From contig NZ_CP019791.1 of assembly GCF_002007645.1 (NCBI RefSeq), forward strand, positions 3,464,593 through 3,528,592: a DNA stretch of 64,000 bases, given 5' to 3'. The stretch comes from Anaerohalosphaera lusitana (GTDB lineage Bacteria > Planctomycetota > Phycisphaerae > Sedimentisphaerales > Anaerohalosphaeraceae). The translations under genes and the position numbers were made by a program. A model generated the notes under the pieces. That model did no database searches. It was given only the letters and a program-made list of their open reading frames with translations, and had not been told where the DNA came from. Positions 44,780 to 53,278 of this stretch are shown here, in pieces; positions within the stretch are counted from its first letter, which is position 1; each line of letters opens with the position of its first letter.

Positions 44780-46687
44780 ATGGGCAGGATACGTGTCCTT
44801 GACGACAATATGATCAACATGATCGCGGCTGGCGAGGTGATCGAACGCCCCGCCAGCGTGGTCAAGGAACTGCTGGAAAACAGCATCGACGCAGGCGCAA
44901 GCAGGATCGTCCTCAAGATCGAGGACGGCGGCAGGAAGCTGATCTCCGTAACAGACGACGGATGCGGTATAGAGGCTGAGGACCTTGAAACAGCCTTTAT
45001 GCCCCACGCCACCAGCAAGATCCGCGGAAGCGACGATCTGGACGGGATCGTGACGATGGGCTTTCGCGGCGAGGCACTCGCGAGCATCGCGTCTGTCTCT
45101 AAGGTCAACGTCGTCAGCCGACGGCTGGACTCAATCCAGGCGAACCAGCTAGAGATAGATTGCGGCCAGAAAAAGCCCGTCCGCCCGTGCAGCGGCGATT
45201 ACGGCACGACGATCGAGGTTCGGAACCTGTTCTACAAGCTGCCGGCAAGACGTAAGTTCCTGCGGACCGCGAACACGGAAATGGGCCACATCAACGAGCA
45301 TTTCACACGGATCGCCCTGGCGCATTGCGAGCTTGACCTGACGCTGATCAACAACGGCAGACAGGCACAACGGCTGGCGGGCAAACAGAGCGTACGCGAC
45401 CGCATAGGCCAGTTGATGGGCAAGGCGGTATCCGAAGATCTGCTGGAAACGCACGCCGAAGAAAAAGGCATCCGCATCCGCGCACTGCTCGGAAAACCCG
45501 TCCAGGCCAGGGGCAGCAGCAAGTTCCAGTATGTCTTCCTCAACGGCCGATATATCCGTGATAAATTCATCTCGCACGCGATCAAAGAGGCGTACCGCGG
45601 CCTGATCGAGCCCAACAAGCATCCCGTGGTTTTCATGTTTCTGGAGATGGACCCGCACATGTACGACGTGAACGTGCACCCGACCAAGATCGAGGTGCGG
45701 TTCCAGAACTCGAACATGGTGCATTCGCAGGTGCTCGCGGTAATGCGCGAAAAGCTGCTAAGCACCAATCTGGACGTTGAGGCGTCCCTGCCCGGCGACA
45801 AGTTCCGAATGGGCGACGAGATGCAGGTCGACACCGAAAAAGAAGCAAGACGCAAGCGAATCGCCGCAGCGATGGAAAACTTCTTCAAGGACCACAAACC
45901 AACCGAACAAAGCCAGTTCAGGTTCCCGGATTCTACGCAGAAAAACAGGTCACGGCCCTCGGGCGGCGCACAGCGAAGCTACCCCGCATCCGGCGGATCG
46001 AATGGACACAGGGCAAGCAGATTCGAAATGCCCGAACGACGCCTGGCCGAGCCAATGGAGCCGTTGGAAAAAGAACAGACTCAAGCGGACAACATCCCAA
46101 CCGGCAACGGACAGGACTTTATGCAGGTACACGACAGCTACCTGATCGTCAAGACCGAAACCGGCTTCGACGTCATCGACCAGCACGCACTGCACGAACG
46201 GATCATATACGAACGGCTGCGGACAAAGCTCAATGAAGGCGGACTGACCGCACAGAAGCTTTTAATACCCGAAACGTTTTCCGTCAGCGACGAACAGGCG
46301 AAGGCCGTCGAAAAGAACGCCGACCTCATCGCGAAGCTAGGCCTTGAAATAGAGTCTTTCGGCCCGGGCACGATGGCAATCCAGGCGTTCCCGGTCATAC
46401 TCAACAAGGCCGAGCCGGTCGCATTCGTACAGGGCCTGCTGGACGTTCTCAGCGATCACGAGAACGTCACCGTCGACGCCGAGGGCATCATACACGAGAT
46501 ACTTGACATGGCGGCATGCAAGGCGGCGGTCAAGGCCGGCCAGAGCCTCAGCCCTGATGAAATACGGCAACTGCTCAAAGAAAAAGAGCAGATCGAAAGG
46601 CCCAGCAGATGTCCGCACGGCCGACCCACGACCATAAAGTTTTCGCTCGCCCAGTTGGAGAAACAGTTCAAGAGAACAGGCTTTTAG
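44780..46687 (+). CDS. mutL: DNA mismatch repair protein MutL (endonuclease type)
   Basis: 635-residue MutL that couples mismatch recognition by MutS to strand nicking. The N-terminal GHKL ATPase has ELLENSIDAGA, DDGCGI and TMGFRGEALASI. The C-terminal domain carries the endonuclease metal motif DQHALHERIIYE (Asp467, His469, Glu473, Glu478), then ACKAAVKAG and CPHGRPT, which complete the active site. Presence of this motif indicates a nicking MutL, as in bacteria that lack MutH. A Ser/Arg/Pro-rich linker joins the domains (about 365-445). The gene begins 16 bases after the inverted-repeat element and the M42 peptidase gene follows ten bases after its stop. The MutS partner is not in the window. 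Confidence 0.96.
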   Translation: MGRIRVLDDNMINMIAAGEVIERPASVVKELLENSIDAGASRIVLKIEDGGRKLISVTDDGCGIEAEDLETAFMPHATSKIRGSDDLDGIVTMGFRGEALASIASVSKVNVVSRRLDSIQANQLEIDCGQKKPVRPCSGDYGTTIEVRNLFYKLPARRKFLRTANTEMGHINEHFTRIALAHCELDLTLINNGRQAQRLAGKQSVRDRIGQLMGKAVSEDLLETHAEEKGIRIRALLGKPVQARGSSKFQYVFLNGRYIRDKFISHAIKEAYRGLIEPNKHPVVFMFLEMDPHMYDVNVHPTKIEVRFQNSNMVHSQVLAVMREKLLSTNLDVEASLPGDKFRMGDEMQVDTEKEARRKRIAAAMENFFKDHKPTEQSQFRFPDSTQKNRSRPSGGAQRSYPASGGSNGHRASRFEMPERRLAEPMEPLEKEQTQADNIPTGNGQDFMQVHDSYLIVKTETGFDVIDQHALHERIIYERLRTKLNEGGLTAQKLLIPETFSVSDEQAKAVEKNADLIAKLGLEIESFGPGTMAIQAFPVILNKAEPVAFVQGLLDVLSDHENVTVDAEGIIHEILDMAACKAAVKAGQSLSPDEIRQLLKEKEQIERPSRCPHGRPTTIKFSLAQLEKQFKRTGF

Positions 46688-46696
46688 AGGAGAAAA

Positions 46697-47821
46697 ATGG
46701 CAAAAACAACCCCCGGCAAGACACCGCTGCAGCAGCGCATTCTGAAGATCGGCAAGGAGCTGCTCGACCGCCCCACCGCACCGTTTCGTGAGTGGGAAGT
46801 CCGCAGCCACATCAGGCAATTCTGCCGCGACCGCGACATCGACGTCCGCGAAGACGGCATGGGCAATCTGATCGCAACCTATGGCAGCGAGTACAAAAAT
46901 GACGAGATCGCATTCGCCGCTCACATGGATCATCCGGGCTTTATCGTGGAAACAGATTCGCGAGGCGGCAAGTGTCGTGCTCTATTCTACGGCGGAGTTG
47001 ACGAAGAATACTTCAAGACCGGCCGCGTTAGAATATTCGCAGAAGGCGGCGATGTGATCGGCAAGATCACACGCACCGAATTCAACAAAAAACGCAACAT
47101 CAAACGCGTGTTCATGCAGGTTGACGGTCCGGTGAAAAAAGGCGATACAGGAATGTGGGACCTCAAGCCCTTCTCCGTGCGAAGCGACAAGCTCTATTCC
47201 CGGGCATGCGACGACCTGGTCGGTTGCGTGTCAATACTCTCGCTGTTCGACGAGCTCAAACGCAGACGCATCAAAAAGAAGGTTGTGGGTGTTTTCACCT
47301 CCGCAGAAGAAGCGGGTCTGCAAGGCGCGAAGTACCTCTGCATGAAACGCAAGATCGCAAAGAAAACCACGCTTATAGCGATCGAAACCAGCAGCCAGCT
47401 CGGTAACGCCAAAATGGGCGACGGCGTGGTAATCCGCGTCGGCGACGCTTTGAGCGTTTTCACGCCCGAAGTGACCGCCTTCCTGACGAGCACCGCACGC
47501 AAGCTGAAAAAGAAGGACAAGAGCTTCAAGTTCCAGCGCAAACTCATGGACGGCGGCTGCTGCGAGAGCACGATCTACCAGGCGTTCGGCTACAAGAACA
47601 GCGCGGTCTGCATCGCACTGGGCAATTACCACAACCGCAACTTCAAAAAGAAACAGATCGAGGAAGAATACGTCTCAGTGACCGACCTCGAAGACATGGT
47701 CAAGCTGTTCATCGCGACAGTGCGGGACGTCGACGGCCTGAGTAAAGCATTGAAACCGCAACTGCCGAAATTCAAAGAAGAAATTCGCCCACTCGGTGAA
47801 AGGCTGTTCAACAAGGCTTAG
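46697..47821 (+). CDS. M42 family metallo-aminopeptidase/glutamyl hydrolase
   Basis: 374-residue cytoplasmic peptidase of the M42 (FrvX/TET) family, which forms large tetrahedral complexes and removes N-terminal residues from short peptides. Metal-site blocks in order are AAHMDHPG (His), SRACDDLVG (bridging Asp), TSAEEAGLQGA (catalytic Glu pair) and IAIETSSQ. The C-terminal GGCCEST and GNYHNRN regions end the catalytic fold. Residue composition is more basic than usual, with several Lys clusters. It starts ten bases after mutL behind AGGAG, so it is probably cotranscribed. Substrate preference cannot be told. Confidence 0.88.
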   Translation: MAKTTPGKTPLQQRILKIGKELLDRPTAPFREWEVRSHIRQFCRDRDIDVREDGMGNLIATYGSEYKNDEIAFAAHMDHPGFIVETDSRGGKCRALFYGGVDEEYFKTGRVRIFAEGGDVIGKITRTEFNKKRNIKRVFMQVDGPVKKGDTGMWDLKPFSVRSDKLYSRACDDLVGCVSILSLFDELKRRRIKKKVVGVFTSAEEAGLQGAKYLCMKRKIAKKTTLIAIETSSQLGNAKMGDGVVIRVGDALSVFTPEVTAFLTSTARKLKKKDKSFKFQRKLMDGGCCESTIYQAFGYKNSAVCIALGNYHNRNFKKKQIEEEYVSVTDLEDMVKLFIATVRDVDGLSKALKPQLPKFKEEIRPLGERLFNKA

Positions 47822-47849
47822 CCGAGTTTATATTCTGTCCGGATATCGA

Positions 47850-48746
47850 ATGAAAAAATGGCTCGTACTGACAATCTGCTTTATAGCCTGGTGCCTCGCA
47901 GGTTTTTACCTGCTCGGCCTGCCGGAGCAAGCAGAAGGTGCGGCCGCAAACAAACCGGTCAACCGTATCGTAGTCACCGCTCCGAACCTGACCGAGATTC
48001 TGTTTTCGCTAGGCCTGGACGAGCAGATAGTGGGCGTGACCATGTTCAGCAAGTACCCCCCTGCCGCGGCGGAAAAGCCCAGGATCGGCAGCTTCTGGCA
48101 GTTGAACGTCGAAGCGATAATAGCTGCTCGGCCGGACCTGATCCTCAGCCTGGATTTCCCGCGTCAAAAGAACGTGTCGCAGCGGCTGGCGATGATGGGA
48201 TATGACACGCTGACGGTAAACGTCGAAACCGTCGACGACCTGTTCCGAAGCATCGAGAGGGTCGGCCAAGCGGTCGACAGAAAAACGGAGGCTAACAACC
48301 TGGCGGGGGATATCCGTAACCAGCTCAACGGCATTCAGCAGCGGGTGGCCGGCCGAGACAGACCCAGGGTGATGTGGGTGATCCAGCGGGACCCGCTTCG
48401 CGTTGCGGGACGCGAAACGTTCATCAACGAGATGATCGAATTGGCCGGCGGCGTAAATGCGATCGGCAAAACTTTCCATCAGTATCCGCCCATAGGAACG
48501 GAGATGGTAATGGGCTGTCAGCCCGACGTGATCATAGAACCCAGCATGACCGAAACGGATGTGGAGCAGATTCAGGCCGGTGCACGCCGACATTGGAGCA
48601 AGTACGAAAATCTCCCCGCCGTTGAACGCGGACGAGTATACTCCGTCAACGGCGACCTGGTCAGCCAGCTCGGACCGCGACTGGCCGACGGCGTCAGACA
48701 GATCGCCCAGCGTATTCATCCTGAAGCTTTCGGGGAGGACCGCTGA
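47850..48746 (+). CDS. btuF: ABC transporter substrate-binding protein, BtuF/FecB-like
   Basis: 298-residue periplasmic binding protein of the cobalamin/siderophore class. An uncleaved-anchor-like or signal segment is at residues 4-22. The family blocks are RIVVTAPNLTEILFSLGLD, VGVTMFSKYPPAAAEKPRIG and a two-lobe fold joined by a single long helix (residues about 145-170). The ligand (vitamin B12, haem or iron chelate) is not decided. The chosen ATG has CCGGA upstream; an in-frame ATG 54 bases earlier overlaps the peptidase gene. It is the first of three genes of one importer. No B12 riboswitch could fit in the 28-base gap upstream. Confidence 0.85.
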   Translation: MKKWLVLTICFIAWCLAGFYLLGLPEQAEGAAANKPVNRIVVTAPNLTEILFSLGLDEQIVGVTMFSKYPPAAAEKPRIGSFWQLNVEAIIAARPDLILSLDFPRQKNVSQRLAMMGYDTLTVNVETVDDLFRSIERVGQAVDRKTEANNLAGDIRNQLNGIQQRVAGRDRPRVMWVIQRDPLRVAGRETFINEMIELAGGVNAIGKTFHQYPPIGTEMVMGCQPDVIIEPSMTETDVEQIQAGARRHWSKYENLPAVERGRVYSVNGDLVSQLGPRLADGVRQIAQRIHPEAFGEDR

Positions 48747-49783
48747 TGGCGATGCTTGACGGCCGAAAAGTGACAGCACGCATACTGATCATGACAGCCG
48801 CGCTGATCATTATCGCCCTGCTCTGTTCCATGCTGGGCACCGAGGACATATCGCTCAGCCAGGTCTGGAAGGGCCTGAGCCAGGACGAGTCCGCTACCGC
48901 TCTGAACGCAGACTACGAAATATTCTTCCATATCAGGCTGCCGCGGATCATCCTCGCAGGGATCGTCGGAGCGGCCCTTGCATGTTCGGGCGTTGTGTTC
49001 CAGGCACTTTTGCGCAATCCGCTTGCCGAGCCGTACATACTCGGCATATCCAGCGGCGCGGGGCTGGGCGCGATGCTCGCGATCATCGCGGGTCTGGACA
49101 TCGTATTTCTTGGACGCAGCGCGGTCGCACCTTTCGCTTTTGTCGGCGCCATCGGCACGGTCGCCCTGGTCTGGGCGGTGGGCAGATACGCGTGCAGAGC
49201 AAGCATGACCGGCCTGCTGCTTGCGGGCGTTGTGGTGAACGCCTTCTTCTCGTCGCTGATCATGTTCATAACCTCCATCGCCGAGAGCGATAAAGTATTC
49301 TCAACGATATTCTGGCTTATGGGCAACATCAGTGAACAGGCAGCCATCGGACTCTGGCTGCTGAGCGGCCTGGTGCTTACGGGCATCGTTGGTTTGTTCT
49401 ATCTCGCTCCGGGACTCAACGCGATATGCTTCGGTGAAGCAGAGGCAAAAAGCGTCGGCGTAAACGTCACCGCTGTGCAGTGGACCGCATTCGGCATATC
49501 CGCCTTGATAACCGCTGCTGCGGTCAGCGTAAGCGGACTGATCGGCTTCGTCGGCCTGATCGTCCCGCACGCGGTACGGCTCGTTTTCGGCCCGGACCAC
49601 CGCCAGCTCATACCCCTGAGCGCTCTGAGCGGCGCAGCATTTCTAATCGCTGCCGACACACTGGCACGCGTCATCGTCGCCCCTGCACAACTGCCGGTGG
49701 GCGTGGTGACCGCACTTATCGGCGGGCCGTTCTTCTTGATACTGCTTATCAGGCAGACCCGACGCAGAGGGGGTTACAAATGA
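48746..49783 (+). CDS. btuC: ABC transporter permease, BtuC/FecCD-like
   Basis: 345-residue inner-membrane permease with about ten segments. Recognisable features include RLPRIILAGIVGAALACSGVVFQ, NPLAEPYILGISSGAGLGA and the cytoplasmic GLIVPHAVRLVFGPDHR loop, which contacts the ATPase. The ATG overlaps the TGA of btuF (TGATG) and has GGGAGGA upstream. It also overlaps the ATPase gene at its end. Length is normal for the family. It belongs to the BtuF-BtuC-BtuD-like operon. Confidence 0.92.
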   Translation: MAMLDGRKVTARILIMTAALIIIALLCSMLGTEDISLSQVWKGLSQDESATALNADYEIFFHIRLPRIILAGIVGAALACSGVVFQALLRNPLAEPYILGISSGAGLGAMLAIIAGLDIVFLGRSAVAPFAFVGAIGTVALVWAVGRYACRASMTGLLLAGVVVNAFFSSLIMFITSIAESDKVFSTIFWLMGNISEQAAIGLWLLSGLVLTGIVGLFYLAPGLNAICFGEAEAKSVGVNVTAVQWTAFGISALITAAAVSVSGLIGFVGLIVPHAVRLVFGPDHRQLIPLSALSGAAFLIAADTLARVIVAPAQLPVGVVTALIGGPFFLILLIRQTRRRGGYK

Positions 49784-50586
49784 GCATGATAGAAATACAT
49801 GACCTGTGCTTCAGCTACGGCCAAACAGGCATCCTGAAGGACCTCAGCGTCAGCTTCGATCAGGGCACCTTCTGGGCGATCGGCGGGCCGAACGGCGCGG
49901 GCAAAAGTACACTTTTGAACCTGATGTGCGGAGCTCTCAGGCCCGAATCGGGTCATATCCTGATAGAAGGTGAACGTTTGTCCGACCTCAACACCCGAAA
50001 TGTCGCAAGCAGGATCGCCGTCGTACGGCAGGAATATGTGCCCGCCTTCGAATTTACCGTCGCTGAAACCGTCGCCCTGGGCAGAACCGCGAGCCTGCGG
50101 GGAGCGGGCTTCGAAACAGCGTCCGATAAAACAGCCATTGAAGAGGCAATGAAGGCCACCGATACGCTGAGATTCGCTGACAGATCTCTGGCCCATATCA
50201 GCTCCGGTGAGCGTCAGCGGGTCTTCATCGCGAAAGCTTTGGCTCAGAATACACCAATAATCCTGCTGGACGAGCCCACTAGCTTTCTGGACCTGAAACA
50301 CCAGGTAGAGATCTACGACCTGCTCAAACATCTTCAGATCGCCAAAAACAAGACCATAGTGACCGTCACACATGACCTGAACCTCTCCAGGCAGTACTGC
50401 GACCATATCCTGCTGATCGGGGCAGGGCTGGACTACTGCTTTGGAAAATGCGGTGACATACTCACAAAGGATAGATTGGCGAAGTACTTCAATGTCGATG
50501 GCATAGCCCTGAAATGTGGAGGATGCGATTTCTTCCTGCCCGTGGGCGACATGTCCAGCCTGGCGGCAGAAAAAGATAGTCAATAA
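49780..50586 (+). CDS. btuD: ABC transporter ATP-binding protein, BtuD/FepC-like
   Basis: 268-residue ATPase of the importer. Walker A is GPNGAGKST, the signature is ISSGERQRVFIAKA, Walker B with Glu is IILLDEPTSFLDL and the H-loop is VTVTHDLNLS. The ATG overlaps the permease stop (ATGA), with an AGAGGGGG site. A much longer in-frame reading frame exists upstream from 49480, but that part is the shadow of the permease. The last residues (CGGCDFFLPVG) contain two Cys and are not conserved in characterised homologues. No TonB-dependent receptor lies nearby. Confidence 0.92.
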   Translation: MSMIEIHDLCFSYGQTGILKDLSVSFDQGTFWAIGGPNGAGKSTLLNLMCGALRPESGHILIEGERLSDLNTRNVASRIAVVRQEYVPAFEFTVAETVALGRTASLRGAGFETASDKTAIEEAMKATDTLRFADRSLAHISSGERQRVFIAKALAQNTPIILLDEPTSFLDLKHQVEIYDLLKHLQIAKNKTIVTVTHDLNLSRQYCDHILLIGAGLDYCFGKCGDILTKDRLAKYFNVDGIALKCGGCDFFLPVGDMSSLAAEKDSQ

Positions 50587-50707
50587 TGGTTAATTAATTG
50601 TTTTATTACCAGGGCTATTTCGTTATAGTGTTTTGGCCGTAAATACGGATTGTTGCAAACGTTTTGGGCTGTTAGTAACGTATAATAAGTTCGGGAAGGA
50701 CGACGAG

Positions 50708-51508
50708 GTGGCAAAAAAAGCCAAAAAAACGAGCAAAGGCAAGAAAAAGACTGCTAAGAAAAAGGCGGTAAAAAAGAAGGTTGCTAAGAAGAAGGCGAAG
50801 AAGAAGAAAGCAGTAAAAAAGAAAACCGCCAAAAAGAAGAAAAAGAAAGCCAAAAAAGCAGCTAAGAAGAAAGCGAAGGGGGCTTCTATGAAGAAGGCTG
50901 GAAAAAAGAAAGCATCGGCGAAAAAGAAACGAAGAACCAAAAAGACACATCTGACCGCTGCCGATCTTCGAAAATACCGTGAATTGCTGCTTATAAAGCG
51001 TAAAGAGCTGTTCGGAGATGTAAATTCGATCGAATCCGGCGCACTTCGCACGTCCGGCAGGGATTCGACAGGAAATCTTTCCAATATGCCTATCCATATG
51101 GCGGATCTGGGCAGCGACAATTTCGAGCAGGATTTTGCACTGGGACTGATGGACAGCGAACGCAAGTTGCTGTATGAAATAGACAGTGCCTTGCAGCGCA
51201 TCGAAGACAAAACCTACGGCATCTGCGAAGGAACGGGCCAGCCCATTCCAAAAGCACGGCTGAACGCGAGCCCCTGGGCAAGATATTGTGTCCAGTACCA
51301 GGAGATGGTGGAAAAAGGGCTGGTTGAAGAAGGCGAAATGGTCGACTTCGGCGAAAAAGAGACCGACCTGGACGAAGAAACCATCGATGAACTTGAAGAA
51401 GAGAACATCTACGGCGAAGAAGGCTTTGAGGAAGATGAAGAGGAAGATGCCGACATCGACGTGGAAAACCTTGGCGAATACGGCTACGAAGAGGAAGAAG
51501 AGTACTAA
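50708..51508 (+). CDS. DksA/TraR-like protein with Lys-rich N-terminal tail
   Basis: 266-residue protein, if started at GTG 50708 (GGGAAGGA upstream); an in-frame TTG at 50633 would give 291. Residues 1 to about 80 are almost only Lys and Ala (AKKTSKGKKKTAKKKA and similar), like histone H1 or HU-type tails. Next is a DksA-like coiled coil (LRKYRELLLIKRKELFGDVNSI) and then the zinc-finger region, YGICEGTGQPIPKARLNASP and ARYCVQYQE. Only the first and third of the four Cys ligands are kept, so it may not bind zinc. The tail from residue 225 is strongly acidic (Glu and Asp). DksA-family proteins bind RNA polymerase through its secondary channel; effect here unknown. Confidence 0.82.
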   Translation: MAKKAKKTSKGKKKTAKKKAVKKKVAKKKAKKKKAVKKKTAKKKKKKAKKAAKKKAKGASMKKAGKKKASAKKKRRTKKTHLTAADLRKYRELLLIKRKELFGDVNSIESGALRTSGRDSTGNLSNMPIHMADLGSDNFEQDFALGLMDSERKLLYEIDSALQRIEDKTYGICEGTGQPIPKARLNASPWARYCVQYQEMVEKGLVEEGEMVDFGEKETDLDEETIDELEEENIYGEEGFEEDEEEDADIDVENLGEYGYEEEEEY

Positions 51509-51532
51509 GCAGCTCATTATTTCAGCATCTAT

Positions 51533-51569
51533 CAGGCTCGCGGACCAAGGTTGGCGGGCCTGTGCTTTT
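51533..51569 (+). terminator. Weak hairpin between DksA-like gene and yacG
   Basis: CAGGCTCGC (51533-51541) pairs with GCGGGCCTG (51554-51562) with one T-G pair, followed by TGCTTTT. The GGAG of yacG lies just beyond, so read-through would be needed for cotranscription. Confidence 0.4.
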
Positions 51570-51583
51570 GTGGAGCTTATGAG

Positions 51584-51772
51584 ATGACATTTCGATGCCC
51601 AACATGTAAAAACCCGCTTCCGGACAGGAAAGGGAAGGACAAAAAGGCACAGAATGCCCGCAAGTTCTTCCCGTTCTGCTGTGAACGTTGCAAACTGGTC
51701 GACATGGGTGCCTGGCTGGACGCGGACTACCGGATTCCGGTCATAAACGCGGATGAAGAAGCCGAAGATTGA
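51584..51772 (+). CDS. yacG: DNA gyrase inhibitor YacG-like zinc protein
   Basis: 62-residue zinc-binding protein of the YacG family, which in E. coli binds GyrB and lowers gyrase activity. The two Cys pairs are FRCPTC and FCCERC, the latter followed by KLVDMGAWLDADYRIP, the family's signature tail. The ATG has GGAG eight bases upstream; an upstream in-frame ATG (51551) would add eleven residues but lies inside the hairpin. It follows the DksA-like gene. Confidence 0.88.
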   Translation: MTFRCPTCKNPLPDRKGKDKKAQNARKFFPFCCERCKLVDMGAWLDADYRIPVINADEEAED

Positions 51773-51861
51773 TCAAAGATCGGGCATTTTTCATTTCGAC
51801 CCCCTGATCTTGTCGATAGATAACCAGAGGAGTAGAAGCTGCTTATGTCAGGTACTTACGC

Positions 51862-53157
51862 ATGATCGAAGAAAAACATTTCGGACAACTTTGGGACAAT
51901 TTAGCATTCACGAAACTTTTTCGATCTTTCCGCCTCGCTGTCGGCCCGAGCAAGCTGATCATAGCTTTCGGCGTAATCGCTCTGGTATGCCTTTTCGGCT
52001 GCGCAATGGACCTTATAACCGGTTCGGTTGCTACACAAGAAGTAAAGGTCCCAACTGAGCGGATCAGCCAGACGATCACGGAACTGGACGTTTATATCGC
52101 ATCTCCCGAAAAGATCGAGGATTTCAAGCGGGCCAACGGGGCTTACAGCAAAGGCCATGGGGTCTTTTCCACCCTGCTGTCCTATTTGGCTGACAGATTT
52201 AACGATGCCTTCGTCCCCCTGCTCAAGCTCGACACATCAAACATATTCGCCAATGTCGTCAACGTCTTCCGCAACATAGGCCTGGCGGGCAAAGCGTTCA
52301 TGTGGGCCATACGATACCATCCGATATACAGCGTCATCTTTTTAGCATTCAGCCTGGTATGTTTCTGCATCGCAGGCGGTGCCATATGCAGATGTGCGGC
52401 CCTCGAATTCGCAAGAGGCGAAAAACCCGGCATTTTTGAAGCAATACGGTTCAGTTTTGCAAAGTTCGGCAGCCTTATCGCCACCCCCGCGATCCCAGCC
52501 CTTGCCATGATCGCCCTGGGCCTGCCTATTCTGGCCCTCGGCCTGCTGGCCAACATACCCTACGGCGGACCGATACTTCTCGGCATAGGCCTGCCTCTCG
52601 CTCTGATCATCGGATTGCTGCTCACAGCGGCCATGACCGGCTCGGTTTTCGGCTTCAATCTCATGTTCCCAACCATCGCCTATCAGGGCAGTGACAGCTT
52701 TGACGCTATAAGTCGTTCGTTCATGTACGTATTGACTCAACCCCTCTGGATGATTATATATAGTTTCATAGCAATGGTTTATGGGACATTGTCCTATCTG
52801 GTGGTCAGATTTTTTTCGTTCTTGCTTCTTACCGTCACTTACAATCTCATACGAGCCGGAATTATCTCAAACGGATGGGAAAACGGAAGGCTTTCGAGGC
52901 TGTGGCCCCAGCCGGCGTTTGCTGATCTTCTGGGAACCTCGCCGACCCTGCCGTTGACGCTGACAGAGTCGATTTCAGTATTTTTTATCAACCTCACGCT
53001 GTTTTTTGTCGTAGGGTTGATCGCAGCTTTCGTGCTCAGCTTCTATTTTTGTGCCAATACCATCATTTACGTCCTGTTGCGTAAAAAAGTAGATGGAACG
53101 CCTACAGATGACGTCTATGTCCGGTTAATAGAGGCAAATAGCGAATCTGAGAAGTAA
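51862..53157 (+). CDS. Polytopic membrane protein of unknown function
   Basis: 431-residue inner-membrane protein that I cannot assign. Hydrophobic segments lie at about residues 32-52, 150-172, 205-255 (probably two), 290-330 (two) and 370-405. An extracytoplasmic loop of about 90 residues follows the first segment. The conserved-looking stretch between segments, FARGEKPGIFEAIRFSF, recalls the repeated cytoplasmic loops of DUF4013-like membrane proteins, but this is not firm. It starts at an ATG with AGGT nine bases upstream, 89 bases after yacG. Neighbours give no clue. Confidence 0.7.
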   Translation: MIEEKHFGQLWDNLAFTKLFRSFRLAVGPSKLIIAFGVIALVCLFGCAMDLITGSVATQEVKVPTERISQTITELDVYIASPEKIEDFKRANGAYSKGHGVFSTLLSYLADRFNDAFVPLLKLDTSNIFANVVNVFRNIGLAGKAFMWAIRYHPIYSVIFLAFSLVCFCIAGGAICRCAALEFARGEKPGIFEAIRFSFAKFGSLIATPAIPALAMIALGLPILALGLLANIPYGGPILLGIGLPLALIIGLLLTAAMTGSVFGFNLMFPTIAYQGSDSFDAISRSFMYVLTQPLWMIIYSFIAMVYGTLSYLVVRFFSFLLLTVTYNLIRAGIISNGWENGRLSRLWPQPAFADLLGTSPTLPLTLTESISVFFINLTLFFVVGLIAAFVLSFYFCANTIIYVLLRKKVDGTPTDDVYVRLIEANSESEK

Positions 53158-53211
53158 AAATCACACTAAACAGCCAAGTTACAAGCTGTATTCTTCGATA
53201 TAGACATAGTA

Positions 53212-53254
53212 TACGTGTAGGTGCTGATCGCCGATCTTGCTGATACACGTTTTT
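53212..53254 (+). terminator. Candidate terminator after membrane protein gene
   Basis: ACGTGT (53213-53218) pairs with ACACGT (53245-53250), inner GATC-GCC-GATC, followed by TTTTT. The internal loop makes it imperfect. Confidence 0.35.
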
Positions 53255-53278
53255 GTAATGCAAACGGAGCTGACATAG

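Noticed and set aside
47822-47849. Cobalamin riboswitch before btuF
   Set aside because: Only 28 bases separate the genes and no B12-box-like sequence is present.
49480-49779. N-terminal extension of the BtuD-like frame
   Set aside because: It overlaps the permease coding region and reads as shadow; the ATG at 49780 has the proper context.
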